Assembly: GCF_000276665.1 (NCBI RefSeq)
Contig: NW_004955435.1
Span: 4,114,199 to 4,178,198, forward strand
Length of the DNA stretch: 64,000 nucleotides
Reading direction: 5' to 3'
From: Chinchilla lanigera
Taxonomy: Eukaryota > Chordata > Mammalia > Rodentia > Chinchillidae
The position numbers and the translations under genes were made by a program. Position 1 is the first letter of the stretch; every line of letters starts with the position of its first letter. Positions 47,513 to 60,199 of this stretch are shown here, one piece after another. Below the pieces are notes generated by a model. That model was given only the letters and a program-made list of their open reading frames with translations, ran no database searches and was not told the origin of the DNA.

Positions 47513-47659
47513 ATACCTCCCATCTCCTAACCATGCTTTATTTTTCCCCACACCACCTGTAGAGTTCTAGGACATTGTGTAACTTACTTATATATTTTGT
47601 TTATTATATGTGTCTTTTCTATTTCCTCAACACCCACATACAGTAAATGCTTGCTGTTC

Positions 47660-47765
47660 TAGAGAAAGGAATTTTGTTTATTTTCTCCATTGCTAAATCT
47701 AAAATACCTAAAACAGAGCCTACTACACAATAGGTACTTAGTAAAATTTTATCTAATAATGGAAA
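47660..47765 (+). mobile_element. Ancient L2 3' end
   Basis: AACAGAGCCTACTACACAATAGGTACTTAG is the L2-type ending (usual 'cagtgcctggcacatagtaggtgctcaat') in sense, shown here only in part: CTACTACACAATAGGTAC. Confidence 0.65.
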
Positions 47766-49059
47766 GCATACAACTATTGCAACAAGTTTAGTGTTTTTAA
47801 ATGGGTAAAATTTGAGACTGAGAAATCTGATGTTTTTACTATTAAGAGGAGAACTCCAGTTTTTTTGCAGCTGTGTCAATGATGTTACTGCCCTGGCAGT
47901 TATATTACGTGACACCAAAATCATCATTATCAGATCTGAATCTTACACAAATACAGAGATTCAGATTTTAAAATAAATGACTCTTTTTTCGGGTCAGGCA
48001 TTTTTAGTTTACTTTGTCTGTACCACTTTGGGTTCACCACAGATGGAAACTGAAGGGAGAGACGAGGAGTGACACTGAGTCCAACTGGCAGAGCCACCAG
48101 GTTTTAATAAGGGGTTTAGACAGTAGTATATTTAATTGTAAGGGGAATCTATACAGCAGGACATATCATCAACACTCCTATGAAACCGTTCTATTCCAAT
48201 GTGTTTTATGAAATGTGCTTTGGTATCATCTCGATATAATCATATCTATTTATTGTCATTATTCCAAAGTAAAATTTCTTCACACTCTCTGAGTACAGGA
48301 AATCTTTGTAGGCGAGAAATTTGAATTTCCTCTCAGTTTAAGTAGGCTCAGAGTCAGTGTGAAGAAACTGCTGTGAAAAGAATGCTGATTTTATCTTTCC
48401 TGTCTTCCCTTGCTTTCATCCTGCCCCTCTGTCCCCTGAGACACACATCCCCCTTCTCCACTGCTCCCTCTGACACACGGACACAATTTCGCTTCCATCA
48501 CATCTTCTTCAGTGTTAACCGTGGGGTAGAAGCTGGAGAAATAGAGGCACTTTTTCCCAGGACTTCTTGCTGTTGCAGACCTCTTCTGTCTATCTTGTGG
48601 GGTCTGGTCCTGTGTGGTAGAGTGTTCTGTTGACCTTCCGACATTGCACATATGGATGGGTTCTTCAAAAAAACAAATCTCTACAGTGCACAGTTTGTCC
48701 ATGTGAGAGAAAATCTCTGTCTTGGACCCCCAAGCTCTCTCTCCTCATTTATGCTTTTGGATGCTGCCTGAGCAGGGTCCCTGGACAGCTGAAGACTGGC
48801 TTTCCTCCACAGTGTCCACTCCCTGGCCTCCAACCCTTGCTGCACTAAGCACTGGGAATGCAGATTTCCTCTCACACCTCTCCCGTTCACATGCCCATCA
48901 CTCTGTTCCTTTCTCCTTCCCTGCATTCTGGTGCATATTATGGACAGGAAAATGAGCACACCAACTCAGCGGACATCCATCACGTGTCAGAGAGATGCTT
49001 CTTTAGAGAAGAAGCAGTGTAGCTGTGACCAGGAGACAAGGGTGAGCCGTGTGCTGGGG
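47766..49059. other. Unassigned sequence, G/C-richer from 48,370
   Basis: Several overlapping frames of 60-103 codons occur on both strands between 48,370 and 48,960 because composition is balanced there. None has a known domain, clear splice junctions or strand preference. An old pseudogene or LTR relic cannot be excluded. Confidence 0.4.
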
Positions 49060-49255
49060 TTCACATCCCAGTACCTCCTTCACTGCTCCAGTGCCTCAGG
49101 ACCCTGCCTGGTTTAAAAGGTATGCAAGTTTTTAAGTTTCTCTGTACCTCACCTATAAAATAGAGATAAAAGGAGCTTCTGTCACATAGGGTTACTATGA
49201 AATCAAATATGTTAATAAATGCAACAACTCTTAGAATAATATCCAGGAAAAAGAG
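49060..49255 (+). mobile_element. MIR SINE, sense
   Basis: GGGGTTCACATCCCAGTACC, then TTTAAGTTTCTCTGTACCTCAC, CCTATAAAATAGAGATAA, CACATAGGGTTACTATGAAAT and GTTAATAAATGCAACAACTC, covering nearly the full MIR in order. Confidence 0.85.
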
Positions 49256-51394
49256 TGGGATCAGTATGTGTTGTCTACCAGTCTCCATTGTTTTCCAGTG
49301 GCTGTTTCAGGCACTCTTTGGGGATAAGGTGTACATGGCTTCCACTTGTTCTCCGGTCCTGTCCGGGTTCACATAAAAGGCTCAGCACCGCTCTTTCAGG
49401 CAGAGGATCGCTCCGATTCTGCTGCTCATGTCCAAAGCCCTCCTCTCACCTGACTGCACAGCAGCGTCCTAATCGACCCCTGAAAGCTACAATCCCTTCT
49501 CTCCCCACCAACCAAGATGACTTATTTAACACAGAGCCCAGCACGTTCCTCCCCACCAAGTAAAGTGCCACACAGCAAATTTTCAAGATTTTCTGCAAAT
49601 CAAAAGGCAAAATTAAATCAATGATATTATATAGGCACTGTAACAAGAAAAAAAATTTTCAAAGATAACAGAATTCAAAGCATAACAGAAAGTACAGTTC
49701 TCTCACGAAGCAGGTACACTAATAAAAAGGAACAATTATTGCGAAAGGAATAATTTTTTGCTTAATTTGGGATTCATGTTAGAGTTCCTGTCATCAAAAT
49801 TATAGCAAATGTTAGTTTGTTAAAGTTGATCTGAAATGGAGTTTTGCATGTTTCATCTTTGGAACTGGTTTTTTTTTTTTTTTTTTTTTCCCACACAAGT
49901 TGGTACCACAATGACTACCCAACGAATTACTCAACGGACAGTGAACGACTATTTAAAGGACCCATGGCTGTTTCTCCTTTCAATATTCAATACATATATT
50001 GAACAGATGGAGCAGAGAAGCTCCACGGTAAAGAAGACTGTCTCTGCATTCATCAGTGCTGCCTTGTAGTTCTGCATGCACAACGCGTGGGCAACCTGCG
50101 AGGGGGTTGCTATGGCAGCTGCTCACTGATGATACAATGTGAAAGAAGTGTTTAGGTGTTTCCAAGAATCCTCAGCAAACACTTTAAAATAATTGAGCCA
50201 TTGATGATTTGAAGTAGCATGTCAGACACAGGCAAGAATCGTAAGGAAAGTATTCACAATGCACACCTGGTACTGTAAACAGAAAAAACAAACACAATAT
50301 TTTTAAAGCATTCTCGGCCAAACATCTGTCTTAGGTGTATAACAGGCACAAAAGAGGTTGTGGAAATTATTAAAACGTCAAACCCAGAACCACATGATTG
50401 TAAGAATGTCCTTTTGAAATTGTAAATCTCAGCTGAGAATAGTGAGAACAATTCTTAATAAAACTATATTAGTAATGTCTTTGTAAAGCAATGGGAAACA
50501 TCTTATAGGAATTATATATTATTAGTCATTAAATTTTATAATCTTGGAATATTTATATGTGCTCAGGTGTTCTGTAGAGCAAATAAAATTAAAAAACAGT
50601 CTCCACCTTCATTTATCACAGAAAATCTTGGACCTTATCCTTAATTCAAGAAATTTAAATAGCCTGTATAGAAAAAATACATATATATACTCAGGAAGGT
50701 GCATGCAAAATATGAAATATAAAAGATTTCACTAACTCAACCCAAGAAAAGAGATAACTTCTCAATATCTCCATATCATGCTGGGATATTTAAGACCACA
50801 GTCAATAAATAGACAATACCTGGAAAACATTTCTATGCTTCAGTAAAAATTTTAATGTCATTCATGTTTTCATTGAATTTTTTTCACTTTGAAAGTTACA
50901 ATTTTTTTGTACTTCATGAAATATTAGAAACCAGCCTTGAAAGAGAATTGTGTAACCATACAGGGGTTTTGTGCTCGGGAGTAAAGTACATGGCATTTTG
51001 CTATAATAACTACAGTGAAATTACCAAAGCAAGGAGAAAGTTATAAAATACCCGAGAAGCTCTCAGAAATTTAGCAATACCTTTCAGTTAAAAATGATTA
51101 TTTCACTCATACAGGTAAAGCATCCTTTGGATGAGGCTCTTATAGTACCACTGGGGTAGGTTTGTAGCATTTATGATATAAAGACATCAAAGTAGTATAA
51201 AATGCAAAATTTACAGGGTAGTAGTTAAATTTTTTTAAAGTTTTGCGGATTTTCTACATAAAGGATTTTATGTAGGTAAAGGTTATGCTAAAGTGTTACC
51301 TTCAGGCTTTGTATGTGCATTATATTGGGATTATAATGGAGGAATAAACTAGTGAGAATGATAAATTCAAAGAGACGATTATTAATGCCTATCA
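49256..51394. other. Unassigned sequence with a long T tract
   Basis: A run of about 21 T at 49,868-49,890 followed by CCCACACAAG resembles a splice acceptor, and the next 160 bases are open (49,836-50,069). The segment 50,010-50,130 is CpG-richer. No known protein is recognised and no donor site is evident, so no gene is called. The remainder is A/T-rich without recognised repeats. Confidence 0.4.
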
Positions 51395-51620
51395 TCATAG
51401 TGAACTTTTATAAAGCTTTTATGTGTTGCCTAGCTACCAGGATTTGACAACCAGAGGGGCTCATTTCTTTCCTGCAATAACCCAGCACAGTAAGTACTCG
51501 TATTGGTCCTCTCTCTACCGGTGAGGAAGGGAGACAGGGGAGTGGCTTGCTCAAGGTTACTTGGTTGGCAAGCATGGCTGCCGGTATTTGACACCAAAGC
51601 TTCTGCCGTCCTGTTGTTCC
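51395..51620 (-). mobile_element. MIR SINE, antisense (first of a pair)
   Basis: Read backwards: AAGTACTCGTATTGGTCC, CCGGTGAGGAAGGGAGACAG, TGGCTTGCTCAAGGTTACTTGG and a worn GACACCAAAGCTTCTGCCG end. The 83-codon minus frame here is a remnant of composition, not a gene. Confidence 0.8.
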
Positions 51621-51714
51621 TCACGCAGATATCACAGCATGTGTAAAATACACCAAAATAGCCCATCTTGAAATCAATCATTGTTTACGATGACAGGTTG
51701 GAAGGTGGTGAGCA

Positions 51715-51910
51715 TACAAATAATGGCTAATACATGGACTGTGCACACTGCATCAGGCACTATTCTAACCAACATTATAGCGTGTAGTTACAATTATTTT
51801 ACCCACGAGGTAAATGCAGAATGGAAAGGTTCAACCATTTGCCCAAGATCATTCAGCAAGTAAATGGCAGAAACATGATTTGAATCCCAGGGTCCAGTAA
51901 TGGTAGTAGA
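51715..51910 (-). mobile_element. MIR SINE, antisense (second of a pair)
   Basis: Read backwards: GCATCAGGCACTATTCTAACC, TTACAATTATTTTACCCACGAGG, TTTGCCCAAGATCATTCAGC and CATGATTTGAATCCCAGG. It lies 95 bases from another MIR in the same orientation. Confidence 0.85.
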
Positions 51911-52609
51911 AAAAGGCTTCACCTAGTTTCCTGCATCAGCTAAACCCAAACATCACTGTACTGATGGATCCTTTTCTCTTTCAGATTCTTTGTAAAATCT
52001 CAATCTCTTAAATGAACCCCTTGTTGAACCCCGCCAGTGAGTTTCAGTAGGTCATACATAAATACGGTAGGAAGCCAGCACCACCCCAAACTCACCTCCC
52101 ACTGAGATCCCTCTGTTACAGCCATAAAGGCCATTCCCAGGTTCTTTTGTGTCCTGTAACCCTTTCTCCACAGGCCCATGGCTCAGAGTACACACTCTGC
52201 AGACCCCTCTTTGCTTTCTTCCAGTCTCAGCTGTGTTACCACATTCCCTGGGGGGACTCCCTTTCTTCCACACATATACATGCATCAAATCCATTTTAAT
52301 CCTCTTTATATGCAAGGCATCTTCTTTGTCACCCTGTCACAATTGCAATTTTACAATTATAATGTAATTACTTGATTAATGCCATTCTTCTGTACTGGAC
52401 TATAAACAGCAGGTCAGCATGCTGACTTGTTCTTCCACTTTTCTGAGCTTAGGTTCCTTTAGGTAAAGATTTATGTGGAAGAATCTTGTTTGGGAAATAA
52501 TTCCATGAATGACTAGTAAGAGAGCGAAGTAAGGTAGGGAAAAAAAATGAAGCCAATAGAAAGTACACTAGTGGGGAGTTTAGTATTGTGGGGATTTCTT
52601 TTTCTGTTT
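51911..52609. other. Unassigned sequence
   Basis: No gene or repeat recognised. Frames at 52,052-52,375 on both strands overlap and show no known domain. Confidence 0.4.
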
Positions 52610-52915
52610 TGTTTTTATTTTTATTTTTATTTATTGGCACATTTTAGATATATATAGTGATAATATTCATCACAAGGAATTTGTACCTGTGCATGATTTA
52701 TCACACCTCTTCCTCCCCCCCAGTCCCCTCCCCTCCCTTCAGCCCCTCTTTCCCTCTTTATTCACAGAAACTTTGTTCCCAATTTTTCCTTCTATTCCTC
52801 TCTCTGTGTCCCTTCTCCCTGCTGCCCATCCCTCTTAACAGTTGAACGTTTCCTTCCCATTTCCCAATATCTGTTATACATTTTTCGGGGACTTCTTAAC
52901 GACCCTATTAACACT
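52610..52915 (-). mobile_element. L1 3' end, antisense (A-rich tail and 3' UTR)
   Basis: A (TTTTTA)n tail at 52,612-52,635 begins the element on the plus strand, followed by the pyrimidine-rich 3' UTR (CCCCTCCCCTCCCTTCAGCC) and CAATATCTGTTATACATTTTTC. No coding part is included. It could be a different old rodent L1 subfamily. Confidence 0.55.
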
Positions 52916-53297
52916 GCTCAGAGCTCCCCTCCAAATGAGTAAATCATGATATTTATCCACCATCTCACCCCCAGAATTGACCCTCAGAAATATTAACTAG
53001 AGCTCATTTTCACCCAGTCCCACCCCAAAGCACATCCCTACATCCAGGGAAAATACTCCAGCAGAGAGTTGTAAGTACCTGCAGTAAGAAGCCACCAATG
53101 TGTGTAGATAGAGATATGCCCACAATAGACAGCTTCTGCTACAGTCCACCCCTTCAGTCCAACTCAAAATCCAAATTAAATTTACTCCATGCTTAATCCT
53201 ATCATGAGTATTTAAAATTGGTAAGTGCTCATGATTTCTTTTAAAAGTAGAAAATAAGAAGGTGAGTGGTATAAACTACAGTTCGTATCCCTCTAGA
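52916..53297. other. Unassigned sequence
   Basis: No gene or repeat recognised. Confidence 0.4.
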
Positions 53298-53298
53298 G

Positions 53299-53482
53299 GG
53301 CTGGGTGAGGTGACACACACCTGTAATCCCAGCACTTGAGAGGCTGAGGCTGGAGGATTGCTGTGAGTTCAAGGCCAGCCTGTGCTACTAAAGATCTGTT
53401 AGTGAGCCTGAGGCCAGCCTGAACTACATAGTGAAACCCTGTCTTAAAAAGACAACATAAATAAATAAATAAACAAACCCTG
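53299..53482 (+). mobile_element. B1 SINE with internal duplication
   Basis: GGTGACACACACCTGTAATC, CCCAGCACTTGAGAGGC and GAGTTCAAGGCCAGCCTG, then a second GAGGCCAGCCTGAAC about 40 bases later before CATAGTGAAACCCTGTC. The repeated segment mirrors the internal duplication known in B1. The AATAAATAAATAAATAAAC tail is A-rich. Confidence 0.9.
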
Positions 53483-54721
53483 TCTCACTAGTGCAATTTG
53501 TTCAGGTTACTACTGATATTACTTATCTGTCCTACAATGCCTATTTTAAATTCTGCTAAAGCTCACCCAGCACTTTGGTAAAGGTGCCAACTCCACGGAG
53601 TAATGCTGTTTCACTACTGAAATATTTAAGCCCATATGTATGAAGTGCTTTTCATGGCTGTCATGGCTGGAATATACCACTTACTATTATTACTGGACAT
53701 AAAATATTCAAAGGATTCCATAAGGTTCTATTATGCCACAACATTCTTGTCATCTTCATTTTCTTCAGCACTAACTTAATGTTCTTAAAGTATTTTTCTC
53801 AGTATACTCTGAATCACCTAGAATATACATCAGTGTACTCAGAAGCAAGCCACCATTTATACAGTGGTATACAGAAAAGGTTTTACTTTTCCCTACGGCC
53901 AAAAGATGATAATCTTTTATTCATGTTGAAGTCTTTGAGCACATTTATAACATCTTGGCTAAAAGCTGCTTGGGGAGAAGCCCAGAGAAAATTAAGTCAT
54001 ATTTCCAATACTGAAATTAATTATAATTTCAGCCTTTCAAGACACATGTCCAACAACAGAACTAATTTTTTAAACATCCATATTTTTGAATAGTATTTAA
54101 GTGCCACATGCCTAACTAACAAGATCTCTATCATCTAAAAGTATAGACTATAATCTAAAACTTCTTAGAGTCAGTAAAAATCCTTATAGTAACATAAACA
54201 TTAGAATATTGTTTATGTTCATAAACCCATGAAACTCTCATGGTCAGACATTTTCCACTTGAAAAGTTGAAAAATATCATATGATTGTCAACTGCTTCAA
54301 ATTCAAGAATTTTGCTTCAAAATTTAATTTTCAACATTCAGAAACTGATAAAGCTGTTCTAACTTCTTAGAAATAACTATAGTCTAATCCTTTTGATTCT
54401 GGGTATCTTTAACACACTGGGAAACAAACAGAATTATTAAGATCTAGTCTGTTTTTCTTTACTGAAAGAAAAACTTACTTGCAGAATCAAGGACAAAGCA
54501 TAAATGCAAGTTTCTGAGTACTTTCAACACGATTCCTTGAATTCTAGAAATCATTTTCTTTGGTATGTATTGGGTTTGAACTTAAAGAAAAGACCTTGTG
54601 TTCACTCCTTTGAATAAAATTACATGTTTTAGTCTGATTTTGAATTGCCCTTTTGAAATATTGTACTTGTGCAGGGAGATACAATATTGACTTTCTGTTT
54701 GGGTCAAAAGGAATGTTTTGT
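53483..54721. other. Unassigned A/T-rich sequence
   Basis: No repeat recognised. The 104-codon plus frame at 53,779-54,093 has no known domain and lies in A/T-rich sequence; treated as chance. Confidence 0.4.
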
Positions 54722-54723
54722 TA

Positions 54724-54938
54724 GCCAGGTGAGGGGCGGACTCCTGTAATCCCAGCACTTGCGAGGCAGAGGCAGGAGGATTGCTGCGAGTTCAAGGCCA
54801 CCCTGAACTGCATGGTGAAACCCTATCTCAAAAAAGACAAAAAAGGGGGCTGGAGATCTAGCTCAGTGGCACAGCGCCTGCCTGTCTAGCATAAGGTCAT
54901 GAGTTTGACTCCCAGTACTGGAAAAAAAAAACAAAAAC
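54724..54938 (+). mobile_element. B1-ID dimeric SINE, young copy
   Basis: B1 half without the internal duplication (CTGTAATCCCAGCACTTGC, GAGTTCAAGGCCACCCTG), linker CAAAAAAGACAAAAAAGG, then ID half (GGCTGGAGATCTAGCTCAG, GGTCATGAGTTTGACTCCC) and an A-rich tail. A GA repeat follows at 54,939-54,961. Confidence 0.93.
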
Positions 54939-54961
54939 AGAGAGAGAGAGAGAAGAGAGAG

Positions 54962-56989
54962 ATAGTCAACCTGCTCCTGCTGTTTTGCTTTCCCTTGTCA
55001 TTTTCTCTACTGTGATCAGATTGCCTTTGGCCTTATCTCAGGCTCATGTATAATGATCCCTTTCAGGTTTTGCCTGGGTCCTGAGACCAGTCTTTTAGCA
55101 TGCCCTAGTATTTCCCACATTTTATTATTTCTCTATTCAATTTTCAGTAACATGCTACTTTCTCCTTTCAATAATTCATTGTATTCATGATTTCTGCTGC
55201 TGGATTGCATACGAATCTCTTTAAGCAAATAATGCTATATTTTGAATGATTTTACATTCTCTAAATAAATTCCTAACTGCCACAAGAACCCATCCACATG
55301 CACCTGATGTGCGAATGTGTCATCCTTGCCTATGAGTCAAGAGCAGTGAAAGGTATCAAGACAAAGTAAGCCTTTCAAATATCGTTTGGTTGGTGTCAAG
55401 TTCAGAAAGATTTAAGCTGGCATCGCCAACAAAATGTGCTGAGACTATTAATGGAAACCCCTGCTGTTACCGCGCAGAACACCGTCCTGGATTCCTCTCC
55501 TCTCTCTAAACCAAGCAGGCGTACTTACCCAAGGGCCTCCGGGCATCAGGTAGAGCCAAAAATAGGGGAAGGATACTAAATATAGATCTTATATTTTCCA
55601 CTTTCTTTGTGACTGAATTTCTTCAGGATTCTGACCCTGAAGCCATGAAACCTTGGCACTCACTGTTTCACAATGAAAAGTGTTTTTCTCTTACGTATTG
55701 ACATAGTTCACGCTCTTAAGCTAGATTTAGTGCAAAGGCAGCAGCTTACTGTTATCTTTTCCCATTCACTCCAACAAGGTCACAGGAAAATACTGAGAAT
55801 GACGTGTATTAGCGCTGTTACCAATTTAGTTTGCTTAAGTTACATGTAAAAGGTGAGTTTCAGGTACATAAATTGCTTTTTTCTAAATCTCTTCCATTTT
55901 TTAGTAACTTTGAGATTTACAAACAGGCACACAGCACAGTCTTGCCAAAGGGCTAGTGAGGCCATAATACACTCATTCTTTCTGGGCTTCACAATTTTTT
56001 CTAACTTTAAACAGTTTTCCAGGGTAAAATGCAGCGTGAAAATGTTTTTCCCCAGAGAGTTGGCATTTAACTAGATTAGGATTCCAAGGCAAATTAAATG
56101 CGTCATGGCTTGGGAGCTTAATTGAGCTCTTGTTAATTAACTAGTCAGTGGATTGATTACACTATGTTCAGTTTTACCAGGATAAAAACAGAAAAAATAG
56201 ACTTTCCTCATATATTGTCATACGTACACTTTAGAAAAATGAAAAAAAAAAAAAAAAACTGAACCCAATCTGGATGCTAACCTCCCAAAATGTCTACATT
56301 TCTGAATAATTAAAGTCATGGTTATGGCTGGTGTCCTGCATTGGCGGGCTGCATACATGGTATGATCTGAGACATGACACAAGTTCTCTCCACAACTATA
56401 AATTTGTACTACTAACCCTCTCTGACCATATCGACTAGTTACATGTGTGTTATAATTTCTACACATCTGACACTTTAAGTTACAAAATGTGCTATCTTCT
56501 ACAAAGTTGAAATGTCATAAGAGTATAAGCCCTTTAATAAATGTGCCATTTCATGTCAATGAGTTGATTTTGGACAGTGGAGAGAGCGCAAGAGGACATC
56601 AACACGCAAGGTCTGTTGTGGCGGAAACATACGCATTTACCCTCAATATCACATTCGGGGTTACCAAGCTCTTAAGGAAGAACAGTAGAAGGGCCATGAT
56701 TTCTCATAAACTCAGGTATGCAGTTTATGGGTGACAATGAAACTTCGCTCCTACAGAAACTAACATCTGTACACTACTAAAATTTAAATTTTTTAAAACT
56801 AGGACAGGGATTAATTGTTGTATTTAACCTCTTTTCCAAAATAAGATTTCACTTTGTTCACTCGAGAAATTCTTACCAGATGTTAACTCTATTCCAGAAA
56901 GCATCTTGGTGCTGAAAATTCAGCCAATCAAAAATCACGTAGTGTGACTTATATTTTAGAACTGTCACTGACACAAAGTGAAAAGCTGA
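54962..56989. other. Unassigned sequence, possible conserved elements
   Basis: No gene or repeat family recognised. A block at 56,085-56,165 is dense in homeodomain-like motifs (TTAATTGAGC, GTTAATTAACTAG, GGATTGATTAC) and is given as a finding. There is a run of about 18 A at 56,242-56,260. Confidence 0.4.
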
Positions 56990-57800
56990 GAAGTAAGTCA
57001 GAAACTTATTCCAACAGCCCAGAACAGAAATGATAATAGCCTGAGGAAGGACCATAATCCTGAGGTGGTGGACCTGATACAGTTTGAAGGTAAAGCAAGT
57101 AGGACTGGCTGGTAGATTGCAAGAGATGTAAGAGCGACCTCTGCAAACACAGGAGGAGAAATGATACCATAGAGATGGAAAGACTAAGAGAGTCTGATAA
57201 TGGTCAGTTCTGTTTTGAGATGCTAAGTGAGTACTAGGAAGCAACCAGTTAATCCAGAAGGCAGGAGTTCAGAGGGACAGAAGGATGGGAAAGTTGACGA
57301 GCAGACGGTATTTGAAGATGGATGTCTAGATGTGTTCAACGAGGTAACAAATACAGACACAGAAAATCACAGACACTGCAACACTTCGTACTCAGGAGAA
57401 AACAGGAAATGGAAAAGTGAAAACACTGTTCAGTAAGGCTGAATGAGAACCAGGAGAGCATATTGCCTTGCACATTAAGTGAGCAAAGGGTTTCAAGGAG
57501 GACAGAATGATTACCTGTTGGACTCAGAAGCAAATAGAGCAAGAGAAGAGGTTGATGTGCCTACCAATTTCATCAAGGACGTTGATTCTGACAAAGCCAG
57601 CTTAGTGCCACAGTGGCTGTGAAAGCTGGCTGTCCTGGAGTCTGCGACATAAGGCTACAAACAAAAATTGCCAGGAGATTTTTAGTAAAAAGGAACTGAT
57701 ATGTGGGCAACAGTAACACAATCTATTTGACCAAGTGCCGTTGTTTGCCCTCAGAGTGAGATTCTGCAGGTGGAGAGAAGAGGTAGCGTCCTGGAAGTTG
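56990..57800 (+). mobile_element. Ancient mammalian repeat, family not determined
   Basis: The stretch has the look of a known old repeat: TGTTTTGAGATGCTAAGTGAG, GGCAGGAGTTCAGAGGGAC, GAGAACCAGGAGAGCATATTG and GGGTTTCAAGGAGGACAG come in the order seen in an abundant ancient family, perhaps an LTR-element internal part. Frames are broken. Family name withheld for lack of a library comparison. Confidence 0.5.
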
Positions 57801-60199
57801 TGATGAAGAACAAGAACAACTACCCCGCCTTGTCCTAGCACCAGTGCAGGAGAAATCAGTCATCAGGTGCATTGTGGTATCATAAATCTCCATAGACTTT
57901 TGCTACCTCAACATCTCCACAAAGGGGTTGCGATCATTCAGTCTAGTGTACTAGCGCGACAGAAGGCAGGAGTTCTGCCACAGTTCCCTTCAGAGCCTCC
58001 CCTGACTGTGACCCGGTAACATTCAAACACACCAGTAACCCCCCGCCCTCCGTCTTCTTCGGTGGTGTTCCACCCTGGTGGAGACCACTATGAAGCGGCT
58101 CTGAGCAGGACTCATATTAACCAACTGGTTTTCCATGCTTACTTGGGAGTCACTGGTACCTGCTGAGGCCTGTAATGGTGGGTGAAGCCATGACACCTCA
58201 AAGGACAAGACAAGGTCACAGCTGAGGGCTTTTGCTCCAGCTCCAATTAACTGAAAGGAGGCTGTATCTCAGGCATCTCATTCCTGCAGTGAAGGCCTTC
58301 CTGCAGTTAACTTAGTTCTCCTAAATTAACATAAGTATTACTTGGAGAATTCCATAATGGGATTCCCCCAAGTCCTGCCCAGATTCCTGCATTTTCTTCA
58401 GTAACTCCCTTCTTTATTTGAAAACCTAATAAATATGGGCAGACCAGGGACCTCTGGGTCTTAACCCAGAGAATCTTAAATATTGTAAGAGGGTTGGACC
58501 CTCTTGGAGTCCTGTAACCATTTCACTTGTCTCATTTATTTAAGCCTTTGCCATCCACTCGTTTGGGAAATTGTGGGCCTGATCAGCCCACAATAACTAA
58601 GGGATTTAACCTGATACACCTTGCCCCACTGAAGGTACCCGTCCACAGGCACTCATTTTTCTCTCCCCACCTCTTGGCTGAGCCCACTCCCTTGGCTCTC
58701 CTTTCCTGTGACCTCCTCCTGCTGTGATGACTCTGCCTCACTAGGACCTGGGAGTGAATAAACTGTTGCCCTGACACTCTCCTCTGCCCCCTCTTCCATC
58801 TGCACCTAAATGCCCACCACCTAAGGGAACACAGAACGCCACATAAGAAGGTCGGAAGGCAAACAACGGCCACAGGAAACATCAGGTTCTGTTATAGCAC
58901 GCAGTTGAAGGGTACATTCAGAGAAAAGACAGAGTAGAATTTGCTTCTGAGGAATCACTCGTTCCAAAGCGCTCTGTGCAAGGATTTGGCAGGCTAGATT
59001 TGGGAAGAGGAAATCCGAGTCATAGGATGATAGGCAAACAGTGTGGCACTAAGACTCTAGAAACCAGAGCTTCTGTTGAGTACCGTGCACAGGAGTGCAG
59101 AGCGTGTGTATGACATCATGATCTTTTCTTGTGGCCTCCAAGCTATGCCTTGTGTTCATTATATTTTGTCCTATAGTTAAAATTCCCTGGGGTAAGGATG
59201 AATGAAATAGAAATATGATGTACACTGTGATGTGGTCAGGTTCCAGACGGCAGTGGGAATTTAAATCACGCTTATTTCTGATTTAGAAGAGCAACAGTCT
59301 GAAGGGGGATTGAGCTCCTCATGAGGCATTTGTGAGATCTTTTGAGGCAGAGATGGAAGACATGCGAATTTGCTTTATTCATTTTCACTAAAACAGAAAA
59401 GAACCTCTCACATTTTTCTCTCCCTCTCTCATCTCCTTTCTCTAAGAGTAGGAGAAATTGGCAGGAAAGGTTAGGTAAATAGACACCGGGGAATGAATAG
59501 AAAACAGAGGAACATACAAAACCAAAGCCTACCTTCAAAATTCCAAAGTATATTAATGCATTTTCCTTTACTAAAAATTATTACCCGTTTAAACATTCCT
59601 GTGTTTACTCTTAAGACTTTAAATTTAGAATAATATGAATAAATAATTGTACATAGACCTGAGACCTTAATGAATTTTTTATTCTTGTTTACCTGATACT
59701 TTTTTGCCCTGGGTTACTTTTTTTCTTTTTTTCACTTCACTCTTCAAGTGGAATAAACGAAATCTTACAAAGCTGTCACTGGTTTGGATAAGAGAAGCAC
59801 AGCCCATGCATAGACAAGGAGAAGAAACAGATACTCCTGAGAAAAGCCATGATTTATGGATGATGAATCAAGTACCCAGGCAAAAAAAAATCAACACTTG
59901 CTTTTCTAGTGGGAGCAAAATTTCATGTATGCTTCATTTCTTTGGGTTTTATTATGTGTAATTTGAGGAAAATTTTACTGTCCCTGAGGTGCTAGAATAT
60001 CTCTCCTGTCACACTTGCTAAACATTGCTAAAAATCTTGATTACATTTTTTCCTGTTTTGGTATAATATAAGGTAATTATTTTTTTTCTCCCAGTTACTC
60101 ATGCTTGTTAAAATGACATGATAAATTCATACCTATTTCTTTCAAGCAAAGGTTAATGTTGAATGTTCATAAATTGCTTTTTTACTCATGTGCAATCAG
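57801..60199. other. Unassigned sequence, possible LTR relic near 58.3-58.5 kb
   Basis: At 58,420-58,540 the text AAACCTAATAAATATGGGC, CTCTGGGTCTTAACCC and GAGTCCTGTAACCATTTCAC resembles the end of an LTR with a polyadenylation signal, but no termini were found. Other frames (up to 99 codons) show no domains. Confidence 0.35.

Noticed and set aside
48370..48960. Cluster of overlapping frames of 70-103 codons
   Set aside because: Frames occur on both strands with no preference, no known domain and no splice context. They reflect balanced base composition.
57227..57436. 69-codon frame rich in charged residues
   Set aside because: It falls in the ancient repeat at 56,990-57,800, and its composition follows from the purine-rich repeat.
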